This document shows, piece by piece, positions 6,009 through 12,279 of a stretch of 12,279 bases of DNA. The notes beneath the pieces were generated by a model. The model saw only the letters and a list, made by a program, of their open reading frames with translations, was not told the DNA's origin and did no database searches. A program made the translations under genes and the position numbers. The DNA comes from Salibacteraceae bacterium (GTDB lineage: Bacteria; Bacteroidota; Bacteroidia; Flavobacteriales_G; Salibacteraceae). The first letter of the stretch is position 1, and each line of letters begins with the position of its first letter. Where the stretch lies: contig JALRDM010000057.1 of assembly GCA_023262195.1 (NCBI GenBank), positions 1 to 12,279 of the forward strand. Direction: 5' to 3'.

Positions 6009-8960
6009 ATGAAGTTAGATTGCACATATGAGCAACAGTTGTGGAGCGTAAAAATAAGTTGTCTACTCATACTTCTCATCGCTAGCTCATACACTTTTGG
6101 GCAAAGAGAGCGGGCATACAATTGGGCGATGCCCACAAATTGTGGAATCGATTTCTCCGGACCGACCCCAGTGAATTTTACCGCAAATATTGCCGGTGCT
6201 GTGCTTTCTCAAGGCTCATCCACAATATCGGATGAAAACGGGAATCTGCTGTTTTACAGCAACGGTGAAAAGGCATGGAATTACCTGCACCAAGAAATGC
6301 TTGGTGGAGGCAATTTAATGGGAAATCGGGAAGCGACCCAGAGCTCACTTATCATACCAGACATACTAAATAGCAACCGCTACTTCCTCTTCACCATGGA
6401 TGATAATGGCGTAGGCGATGGTCTGAATTATTATGTTGTGGACATGAGTCTTAACAATGGTGAAGGTATGGTGCTCAACGCTACCCAATTAGCCACCAAC
6501 GTAACGGAGAAGCTTTGCGCTACCAAGCACGCCAACGACATTGATTTCTGGGTATTAACACACAAATGGCAAAGTGACACCTTTCTTGCATTCCATGTGG
6601 ATTCCTTTGGAGTAGATCCTATTCCTGTGGTGAGTACCGTTGGCGAAAGCCATACTGGCAACACCAACTCAGCCATGGGACAAATGAAAGTATCCCCCGA
6701 TGGCACCAAAATCGCAATTGCTAGTCTAGCTGGTGGCCATATTGAATTGCTCTCATTCAACAACGAAACGGGAGAAGTAACAAAACCCCTACTGATAGAA
6801 AGTTTTGTAAGCCATTTTCCGTTTGGTGTCGAATTCAGTCCAGATAGCAGAAAGTTGTACTATACTCAGCGCTTTTCTGCCGTTCCTGAAGCTATTCTTT
6901 ACCAATATGACATTGATCATATCGACACCAACTGTTTGCTCGATAGTAAGTTTGAATTAGCGCAAATCGATGAGCTGAAAGTTCCTTCAAACCTGCAGTT
7001 GGCTACCAACGGTAAAATTTACATGACGGTAAATTATTTCCCTACCTATGATACACTCGCGGTAATCAATAATCCAAATGAGTATGGTAATGCGGCAAAT
7101 TTTGATGAGTTCGGGTATGTGACCAATAGCTCTGTGAGAGAGGGGCTGCCAAACTTTGTCAGCACGTATGTCTCAGACGGCATCCATCTAGAATTTGGGA
7201 CTACATGTGACGGAGCAGAGACCGTGATGTGGCCCGCAGATAGCCTCACCCCTGATTCTGTGCGATGGAATTTCGGAGATCCGAGCAGCGGCAGCAACTC
7301 CAGCACCGATATGCAAACAGGACATATCTTTAGCTCGCCCGACACATTCAATGTTACCCTATACGCACACAGCGGCAACAACACAGATACCTTTTATAGG
7401 AACGTAATAATTTGGGATACAGCAACCGATATACTTGGAAATGATACCACTATATGTAACGGATCTGGGTCAATTAATCTAGACGCTAGCTGGTACAATG
7501 CCTGCCACAAGTGGTCGACAGGATCCACAGCGAGCAGTATAAACATAAGCACTGGAGGCATCTATTGGGTGGATGTGTTTTACCAGAGCTGCACTTTCCG
7601 AGATACCATAGATGTAGCCGATGTAAATGGGCCCCCTCTATTCGATTTAGGTCCAGATACTGCGGTTTGCGGCACATTTAGCTTTGTGCTTGACCCCGAC
7701 CTCCCGAATGCTTTTTACACCTGGGGGGATGGTTCCCACGACACCGTATTCACGGTGACCAGCACTGGAACTTATGCATTGACCGCAACAAATGCCTGTG
7801 GTAATACCTCAGATGAAATTAATGTTTCGATCAACACCCTTGCCCAGCCCGTGGTAGATTTCCCTGTAGACACGACCATCTGTGATACAGGTTCGCTCAA
7901 CTTCGATTTCACGTTTGAAGCGGCCGAGTATTTATGGAATGATGGATTGACGAGCCCTATCCGCAGCATAAATTCTTCAGGTGTGTATTGGTTGCGCATA
8001 GCTAATGTTTGCGATACGGTATCGGATACCATTGCCGTGAGTGTAGAATCCGAACTTGAAAGTGCCTTGGATACGGCATTAATCCTTTGTGACGAATCAG
8101 AGAGCTTAACGCTTCGGGCCACGAAGGACTCGGTCATTGCAAATTGGAACGATGGCACCGTATCACCCACGTTTGTTGCATCTGAAGATGGAATAATAAG
8201 CTTCACAGCTTCCAATACCTGTGGCAATATCACAGATTCTGTCAGAATCATTGCATGGGATACCAACTTCAAGCTCTTTGTGGGGAGGGACACCTTATTG
8301 TGCTCACCCAATGGCCAAGTGCAATTGTCTGATATTGGTTCCGACTATCTATTCAGCTATTTATGGAATAACGACAGTACTGGCTCAAGCTTAACGGTCT
8401 CCGAAGGGTTATTTTCTGTTACTGCAACCAATCGCTGCGCATCGGTGAGTGACACCGTAGAAATCTCTCAAGTCGAGCCGATTGAAATTCTGGCTCCTGA
8501 TACCAATGTTTGTGAAGGACAGTCAATACGTATTGCCCTGAACAGCGCAGGTGTTCGGTCGGCCTCTTGGTCAAACGGAGAAGAAAATTTTGATGCAGTA
8601 ATTACTGAACCCGGGCTAATCTCCGTTGTCATTGTAGATACAAACAGCTGCGTCTATAAAGACAGCATAATGATTACGGATGACTGCCCAACACTAGTCT
8701 ATATCCCTAATGTTTTTACACCCGATGGAGATGGAATTAATGATGAGTATTGCGTTGAACTTAAAAATGTGATCGAATACAGCATCGCCATTTATAACCG
8801 ATGGGGAAATCATATTTTTCAGAGCACCGAATCACCTTGTTGGGACGGTCAAATCAGCGGATCACCTGCTGCTGATGGCGTCTACTATTACCTTATTAAT
8901 GCTTCAGACCAAGATGGAAATGAAACCAATTTTCGAGGTAGCCTAAATCTTTTTCGCTAA
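6009..8960 (+). CDS. Large secreted surface protein with propeller-like, PKD and Ig-like repeats and T9SS type B (CHU_C) sorting domain
   Basis: The product has 983 residues. A leader peptide ends near TFGQ (about residue 32). Residues 40-390 form a propeller-like region of a kind common in Bacteroidota surface proteins, with GNLLFYSNGEKAWN, CATKHANDIDFWVLTHKW and MKVSPDGTKIAIAS as landmarks. A PKD domain (about 394-470) contains VRWNFGDPSS. Six Ig-like repeats of about 60-75 residues begin near bases 7431, 7641, 7856, 8062, 8278 and 8490. Each has an early Cys after a DT-type start, a central W-x-(D/N/T)-G-like element, and a late Cys. The end (about 897-983) is a gliding-motility-associated domain: IPNVFTPDGDGINDEY, IYNRWGNHIF, CWDGQISG, DGVYYYLI. 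T9SS export is expected; a role in adhesion or gliding is only inferred. ATG 6009 gives a long n-region; TTG 6039 would give a compact leader. I keep the ATG. The stop overlaps the dipeptidase gene by 18 bp. Confidence 0.9.
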   Translation: MKLDCTYEQQLWSVKISCLLILLIASSYTFGQRERAYNWAMPTNCGIDFSGPTPVNFTANIAGAVLSQGSSTISDENGNLLFYSNGEKAWNYLHQEMLGGGNLMGNREATQSSLIIPDILNSNRYFLFTMDDNGVGDGLNYYVVDMSLNNGEGMVLNATQLATNVTEKLCATKHANDIDFWVLTHKWQSDTFLAFHVDSFGVDPIPVVSTVGESHTGNTNSAMGQMKVSPDGTKIAIASLAGGHIELLSFNNETGEVTKPLLIESFVSHFPFGVEFSPDSRKLYYTQRFSAVPEAILYQYDIDHIDTNCLLDSKFELAQIDELKVPSNLQLATNGKIYMTVNYFPTYDTLAVINNPNEYGNAANFDEFGYVTNSSVREGLPNFVSTYVSDGIHLEFGTTCDGAETVMWPADSLTPDSVRWNFGDPSSGSNSSTDMQTGHIFSSPDTFNVTLYAHSGNNTDTFYRNVIIWDTATDILGNDTTICNGSGSINLDASWYNACHKWSTGSTASSINISTGGIYWVDVFYQSCTFRDTIDVADVNGPPLFDLGPDTAVCGTFSFVLDPDLPNAFYTWGDGSHDTVFTVTSTGTYALTATNACGNTSDEINVSINTLAQPVVDFPVDTTICDTGSLNFDFTFEAAEYLWNDGLTSPIRSINSSGVYWLRIANVCDTVSDTIAVSVESELESALDTALILCDESESLTLRATKDSVIANWNDGTVSPTFVASEDGIISFTASNTCGNITDSVRIIAWDTNFKLFVGRDTLLCSPNGQVQLSDIGSDYLFSYLWNNDSTGSSLTVSEGLFSVTATNRCASVSDTVEISQVEPIEILAPDTNVCEGQSIRIALNSAGVRSASWSNGEENFDAVITEPGLISVVIVDTNSCVYKDSIMITDDCPTLVYIPNVFTPDGDGINDEYCVELKNVIEYSIAIYNRWGNHIFQSTESPCWDGQISGSPAADGVYYYLINASDQDGNETNFRGSLNLFR
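7431..8690 (+). repeat. Six diverged Ig-like protein repeats
   Basis: Six coding repeats of roughly 205-215 bases sit in tandem in the large surface protein. They share an opening such as LGNDTTIC, LGPDTAVC, FPVDTTIC or LAPDTNVC, then a Trp-containing turn (KWSTG, TWGDG, LWNDG, NWNDG, LWNND, SWSNG), and a closing Cys (NACGNTSD, NVCDTVSD, NTCGNITD, NRCASVSD, NSCVYKD). The paired cysteines could form one disulfide per domain. The repeats have diverged at the DNA level, so they are old rather than recently duplicated. Confidence 0.75.
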
Positions 8961-10331
8961 ACCTAGTTTGGCGAAATGAAGGTGGAAAAATGGTATGGTT
9001 TCAATTCCTTTCAAATAGTTGAATACACCATAGTGCTCATTCGGTGAGTGAATATCATCACTGTCCAAACCGAATCCCATGAGAATCGACTTTAACCCTA
9101 GCTCCTCTTCAAACAAGGCCACAATTGGTATGCTTCCACCTCCCCTTTCAGGAATAGGTTTTTTACCAAAGGTGTCTTCCATAGCCAACGAAGCTGCCAC
9201 GTAACCCGGAAAATCTGTTGGGATAACTATTGGGTCACCTCCATGATGCGCTTCCACTTTTACCGATACCGTATCTGGTGCAATTTTCTCGAAGTGCTTT
9301 CTAAATAGTTCGGTTATTTCAATCGGATCTTGGTCAGGCACGAGTCGCATTGAAATCTTCGCATTCGCCTTTGATGGGAGCACGGTTTTAGCGCCTTCGC
9401 CAATGTATCCGCCCCAAATTCCATTCACATCTAGTGTTGGCCTAATTGAAGCGCCTTCCCTTGGTGAATAACCCTTCTCACTTCTTGTAGCCCTAACACC
9501 AACCGCTGCCATATATTCTTCCTTATTGAAAGGTGCTTTGGCCATTTCCGCACGATCTTCAGCCGATACTTCCTCCACTCGATCGTAAAAGCCTTCTACT
9601 GTGATGTGGTCATTGTCATCCTTCAAGGAGGCGATCATTTCACACAAGACATTAATAGGATTATCTATGGCCCCGCCATAAACTCCAGAATGCAGGTCCT
9701 TCGATGGGCCAGTAACCTCGACCTCGACATAACTCAGACCACGAAGACCCACCGTAATGGATGGGGTATCATTATCGATGATCGAAGTATCAGAAATCAG
9801 TATAACATCAGCTTTAAGTCTTTCCTTATTTTCTTTTACAAAAATTCCAAGGTTTACAGACCCAACTTCTTCTTCACCCTCAATCATAAACTTCACATTA
9901 CAAGGAAGTTCTCCCATTTCCTGTAACAACTCAAAAGCTTTCACATGCATATAAAATTGCCCTTTGTCATCCGCGGAACCTCTTGCATAAATTTTCCCAT
10001 CCTTTATAACTGGCTCAAATGGTGGCGAATTCCAGAGCTCAACAGGGTCTGCAGGCTGCACATCGTAGTGACCATATACCAAAATGGTTGGCTTGCTTGG
10101 ATCCACAATTTTCTCAGCATACACAATAGGGTGACCATCCGTCTGACACACCTCAGCTACATCTACACCTGCCGATAGTAAGGACTCCTTTACGTGCTCT
10201 GCGCATATTTGAACATCATTTTTATATGCACTATCCGCGCTTACAGAAGGTATTTTCAATAACTCTACTAACTCCTCTAAAAAACGGTCTTGGTTGCTAT
10301 TTATATAAGCTCGAACTTGATTCAAATCCAT
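8943..10331 (-). CDS. M20 family zinc dipeptidase
   Basis: The product is a 462-residue cytoplasmic metallopeptidase of the M20 family, like the carnosinase/PepV-type dipeptidases of Bacteroidota. It probably hydrolyses dipeptides with a two-zinc centre. Zinc and catalytic residues can be read: His88 and Asp90 in YGHYDVQP, Asp121 in GSADDKGQ, Glu154 (base) and Glu155 in EGEEEVGS, Asp181 in SDTS, His214 in DLHSG of the lid domain, and the late zinc His in IHSPNEHYG. No signal peptide is present. Length is normal for the family. ATG 10331-10329 gives MDLNQVRAYINSNQDRF, matching family N-termini. The frame is open a further 31 codons upstream, but that stretch contains the promoter box and reads unlike protein. 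Neighbours are surface-protein genes on both sides in the opposite direction, so it forms its own transcription unit. The substrate is not known. Confidence 0.93.
   Translation of the reverse strand: MDLNQVRAYINSNQDRFLEELVELLKIPSVSADSAYKNDVQICAEHVKESLLSAGVDVAEVCQTDGHPIVYAEKIVDPSKPTILVYGHYDVQPADPVELWNSPPFEPVIKDGKIYARGSADDKGQFYMHVKAFELLQEMGELPCNVKFMIEGEEEVGSVNLGIFVKENKERLKADVILISDTSIIDNDTPSITVGLRGLSYVEVEVTGPSKDLHSGVYGGAIDNPINVLCEMIASLKDDNDHITVEGFYDRVEEVSAEDRAEMAKAPFNKEEYMAAVGVRATRSEKGYSPREGASIRPTLDVNGIWGGYIGEGAKTVLPSKANAKISMRLVPDQDPIEITELFRKHFEKIAPDTVSVKVEAHHGGDPIVIPTDFPGYVAASLAMEDTFGKKPIPERGGGSIPIVALFEEELGLKSILMGFGLDSDDIHSPNEHYGVFNYLKGIETIPFFHLHFAKLGLAKKI
8952..8976. terminator. Hairpin over the convergent stop codons (possible bidirectional terminator)
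   Basis: Bases 8952-8962 (TTTCGCTAAAC) pair with 8966-8976 (GTTTGGCGAAA) to form an 11-bp stem with one G-U wobble on the + strand RNA (A-C on the - strand) and a 3-base loop (CTA). The stem includes the stop codon of the surface-protein gene and lies in the last codons of the dipeptidase gene. No proper T-tract follows on either strand, so it is not a textbook intrinsic terminator. It could stop or protect both transcripts. Confidence 0.45.
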
Positions 10332-10356
10332 ACTGAAAACTACTTTACAATTTGCC

Positions 10357-10364
10357 CAAATATA
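10357..10364 (-). promoter_or_regulatory. Putative -7 promoter box (TATATTTG) for the dipeptidase gene
   Basis: TATATTTG on the - strand fits the Bacteroidota TAnnTTTG element exactly and lies 25 bp upstream of the ATG, leaving a leader of about 20 bases. A clear TTG at the -33 position is not seen. Its place also argues against the longer upstream reading frame being translated. Confidence 0.5.
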
Positions 10365-10434
10365 GCAAGCGTTTCTCGCTAGAGCATCAGAAATTACGGG
10401 GATCAGCGCTTTAGACTCAATCAAAAAAAATTCA

Positions 10435-10465
10435 TTGACAATATGGATTGAAATGGTTAGACTTG
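10435..10465 (+). promoter_or_regulatory. Putative promoter (TTG-N20-TAGACTTG) for the 512-residue surface protein
   Basis: TTG at 10435-10437 is followed after 20 bases by TAGACTTG (10458-10465), one mismatch from TAnnTTTG. Both the motif pair and the spacing fit Bacteroidota housekeeping promoters. The start codon is 24 bp further on. It probably drives both this gene and the choice-of-anchor L gene after it. Confidence 0.5.
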
Positions 10466-10489
10466 TAGGTTCTAATCACGCCTGCTGCT

Positions 10490-12028
10490 ATGAAAAATAC
10501 ATTCACTCAACTCTTGGCTTCTCTTTTTAGTTGCCTATTGACGCAAGTCACAATGGCTCAAGGCGACAACCCTTATAACCCCAGCATCACCTCCATCAGC
10601 AAACATCAAGTGGTTAACTGCTTGCAAACGCCTGAGCCTATTGGAGTGATTATCGCACCATTTCATCCAGGCTATCAATACAACTGGAGCACTGGCGAAG
10701 TTGATTCAATCATATACGTTAACCCTCAAACCTCTGCAGCATACGCTGTGACAATATCCAATAGTGAGATAGGAATTAATACCGTGAAGCATTTTAGCGT
10801 GGATATTTTAAACGAACCAATAATAATAGGTAACTCACATTACGAAATTGACAAGCAGACTTGTAAGGGCACGCCCATTGAAATTGAGCCAAGTTTTGAT
10901 GGTGGGCATACCCCCTATAGCTTGGTTTGGGCAGACTTATCTACAGCCCGAACAAAAACGGTCAAGCCGTTTGAATCGGAAGACTACTCTGTAACGATTA
11001 CGGACGCTTGTGGAACACAAGCAATAGCTCCAATAAGCATCGAGGTTGAAAAACATGATCCATTGATATTTTCTAGCAACGTAGTCATAACCTTTGCTTG
11101 TGATGATGAAATAATCACCTTGTCTCCTTCACTCGAAGGTATATCCGGTGGCGTAGGCCACGGGTATCAATACACCTTTGATGATTGGTCTCGAGCCGAC
11201 ATGCCCCAAGAAATTGCGGCAAAAGATGGTCTTGAAATTACGTATACCGTTACGGATGCTTGCCAAGATGAATTCATAAAATCAAACATTGTACTTCAAA
11301 AAGAAGCAATTGAACTTCCGACTGCGAATCCGATGACCGTTTGTGAAGGAGAAGTGGTTGAAATTACAGAACAGTCTGACCTCGGGAGGCTCTACTATTG
11401 GAATGGAAATGAAATGTTGGTGGATTTTCAGGATGAAATTCTCGAAACCAAGGAATATAATTTAACCTATGTGGATCAATGTGGCGATGGACATATAGTT
11501 CCAAAGCAGATTGTTGTAAGCGAAGTGACATCGGATTTTGAATATGATGTTCATGCAGTGCGGAACGAAGTGGTACTTACCGCAAGTGAGGCTCAAACTC
11601 AAAATAAATACTCGTGGATAATTAATGGTGTGGAGTATTCCAATGAATCATCATACCTAGCATCGCTTGAAGTAGGAACGGTAAATGAGGTAACATTGAT
11701 TACTGAAAATGACTTGGGATGCAAGACGAGTGAGACCAAATCCATTACAGTACGTGATAATTTATCCATTCCCATGGCATTTAGTCCAAATCAAGATGGC
11801 CGTAACGACTATTTCTTCATTGCCACAGACGAACCATTTCTTTCATTTAGCATAGAAATAATCGATCGTTGGGGGCAACGAATCTTCCACAGCAGCGACC
11901 AATACTTCAAGTGGGGTGGTGATTCAACCATTCCGAATGGGCTAAACACCTATGTCTATGTCGTAAAAGGTGTTACGTTCTCTGGAGGACTGATAAATGA
12001 AACAGGTACACTCACTGTAATGAACTAA
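10490..12028 (+). CDS. Secreted Ig-like repeat protein with T9SS type B (CHU_C) sorting domain
   Basis: The product has 512 residues. The leader MKNTFTQLLASLFSCLLTQV runs on to an MAQ cleavage site (about residue 24). The body holds about four Ig-like modules of the same kind as in the 983-residue protein, each with an early and a late Cys: VNCLQ, QTCKG to DACGT, FACDD to DACQD, TVCEG to DQCGD. A PKD-like segment follows at about 345-420 (NKYSWIINGVEYSN, NDLGCKT). The last 90 residues form a gliding-motility-associated C-terminal domain (IPMAFSPNQDGRNDYFFI, IIDRWGQRIFHS, GLNTYVYVVKG). Export by T9SS is expected; a surface or adhesive role is inferred. It lacks the propeller-like N-terminus of the larger protein. 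The ATG at 10490 directly begins the signal peptide. A TAATAAATG junction leads after 3 bp into the next gene, so they are co-transcribed. Confidence 0.88.
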   Translation: MKNTFTQLLASLFSCLLTQVTMAQGDNPYNPSITSISKHQVVNCLQTPEPIGVIIAPFHPGYQYNWSTGEVDSIIYVNPQTSAAYAVTISNSEIGINTVKHFSVDILNEPIIIGNSHYEIDKQTCKGTPIEIEPSFDGGHTPYSLVWADLSTARTKTVKPFESEDYSVTITDACGTQAIAPISIEVEKHDPLIFSSNVVITFACDDEIITLSPSLEGISGGVGHGYQYTFDDWSRADMPQEIAAKDGLEITYTVTDACQDEFIKSNIVLQKEAIELPTANPMTVCEGEVVEITEQSDLGRLYYWNGNEMLVDFQDEILETKEYNLTYVDQCGDGHIVPKQIVVSEVTSDFEYDVHAVRNEVVLTASEAQTQNKYSWIINGVEYSNESSYLASLEVGTVNEVTLITENDLGCKTSETKSITVRDNLSIPMAFSPNQDGRNDYFFIATDEPFLSFSIEIIDRWGQRIFHSSDQYFKWGGDSTIPNGLNTYVYVVKGVTFSGGLINETGTLTVMN

Positions 12029-12031
12029 TAA

Positions 12032-12279
12032 ATGAAAGTGAATTTGAAATACTTCATTGCTGTTATTGTAGGTATAGCATTCGTGGCATTGAGTGCAAAT
12101 GCTCAATTGACTACCACTATAGCAGCACCCTACAATCAGAGCCAGCACATGATTGAAAATGTGTTTTTGAGCAGTCAAATTACTGCTATGAACTTCGAAT
12201 TTAACGGTGCTGCAAATGGCTTATCCAACGGCCAATTTGGGTTTTTCAGCGGAGGCTCAGCGCTGTTTGGAATTGATAG
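12032..12279 (+). CDS. Choice-of-anchor L domain protein, N-terminal part (partial at 3' end)
   Basis: An open frame of 82 complete codons runs off the window edge. It begins MKVNLKYFIAVIVGIAFVAL and has a leader cut likely after SANA, followed by QLTTTIAAPYNQSQ. The segment MIENVFLSSQITAMNFEFNG followed by QFGFFSGGSALFGID matches the opening of the choice-of-anchor L domain, in which a strand of the form IGFFxGGxxxxGID is typical. Such proteins are extracellular, and in Bacteroidota they usually end in a T9SS sorting domain, which would lie outside this window. It starts 3 bp after the stop of the type B sorted protein, so the two form an operon of surface proteins. Function is unknown beyond secretion. 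The start is clear because the ATG begins the signal peptide. Confidence 0.78.
   Translation, partial: MKVNLKYFIAVIVGIAFVALSANAQLTTTIAAPYNQSQHMIENVFLSSQITAMNFEFNGAANGLSNGQFGFFSGGSALFGID

Noticed and set aside
5999..6136. Upstream extension of the lipoprotein gene by 46 codons
   Set aside because: The internal ATG begins a complete lipoprotein signal with a lipobox; the extension lies antisense to the start of the surface-protein gene.
7772..8311. 179-codon open frame on the - strand inside the large surface protein
   Set aside because: It has no recognisable domain or signal and lies entirely opposite a well-supported repeat region, so it is a shadow frame.
10351..10354. + strand TACAATTTG near 10346 as a promoter for the 512-residue protein
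   Set aside because: Spacing inside the box is three bases rather than two and it is 135 bp from the start codon; the TTG-N20-TAGACTTG pair at 10435-10465 is better.
10332..10424. Upstream extension of the dipeptidase by 31 codons
   Set aside because: It contains a TATATTTG promoter box and has no family resemblance; the internal ATG matches the usual N-terminus of M20 dipeptidases.
1..12279. Mobile element, phage, CRISPR, tRNA or rRNA content
   Set aside because: No transposase or integrase-like protein, no regularly spaced short repeats, and no stretch readable as a tRNA or rRNA was seen on either strand.

Overview
The window looks like chromosomal DNA of a Bacteroidota bacterium, most likely from the Flavobacteriales. 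The evidence is a type IX secretion (T9SS) type A sorting domain, two gliding-motility-associated (CHU_C, type B) C-terminal domains, the start of a choice-of-anchor L protein, several leader peptides ending in Ala-Gln, and promoter boxes of the Bacteroidota form TAnnTTTG. Base composition and style look even throughout. I see no RNA gene, insertion sequence, phage gene, CRISPR array or other sign of recent transfer.

Layout, left to right. (1) The 3' end of a penicillin-binding protein 2 gene (mrdA) overlaps rodA on the + strand. Together they encode the transpeptidase and glycosyltransferase of the cell-elongation machinery. (2) A - strand pair reads away from an intergenic region at 4321-4449: a YihY/BrkB-family membrane protein, then a T9SS-secreted endonuclease/exonuclease/phosphatase-fold protein. 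The second gene starts at TTG inside the stop of the first. (3) From the same intergenic region a + strand gene encodes an exported, single-domain GH3 (NagZ-like) glycosidase. (4) A small - strand LEA-type-2 lipoprotein gene converges on it. (5) Divergent from the lipoprotein, with about 10 bp between start codons, is a 983-residue secreted protein: propeller-like N-terminus, PKD domain, six Ig-like repeats and a type B sorting domain. (6) A - strand M20 zinc dipeptidase converges on that gene. (7) Divergent from the dipeptidase, a + strand unit holds a 512-residue type B sorted Ig-like protein and, 3 bp later, the first 82 codons of a choice-of-anchor L protein cut by the window edge.

Functionally there are two themes. 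One is envelope growth and wall turnover: PBP2, RodA and a NagZ-like glycosidase. The other is cell-surface or secreted proteins exported by T9SS: one type A, two type B, and probably the choice-of-anchor L protein. The gene order is that of a compact ordinary chromosome. The three convergent junctions are 8 bp apart, overlapping by 11 bp, and overlapping by 18 bp. I did not find a convincing undescribed multi-gene system. The most interesting points are regulatory and architectural: short inverted repeats at all three convergent stop junctions, a divergent promoter region with matching TAGGTTTG boxes on both strands, a divergent pair with almost no space between start codons, and the block of surface proteins at the right end.
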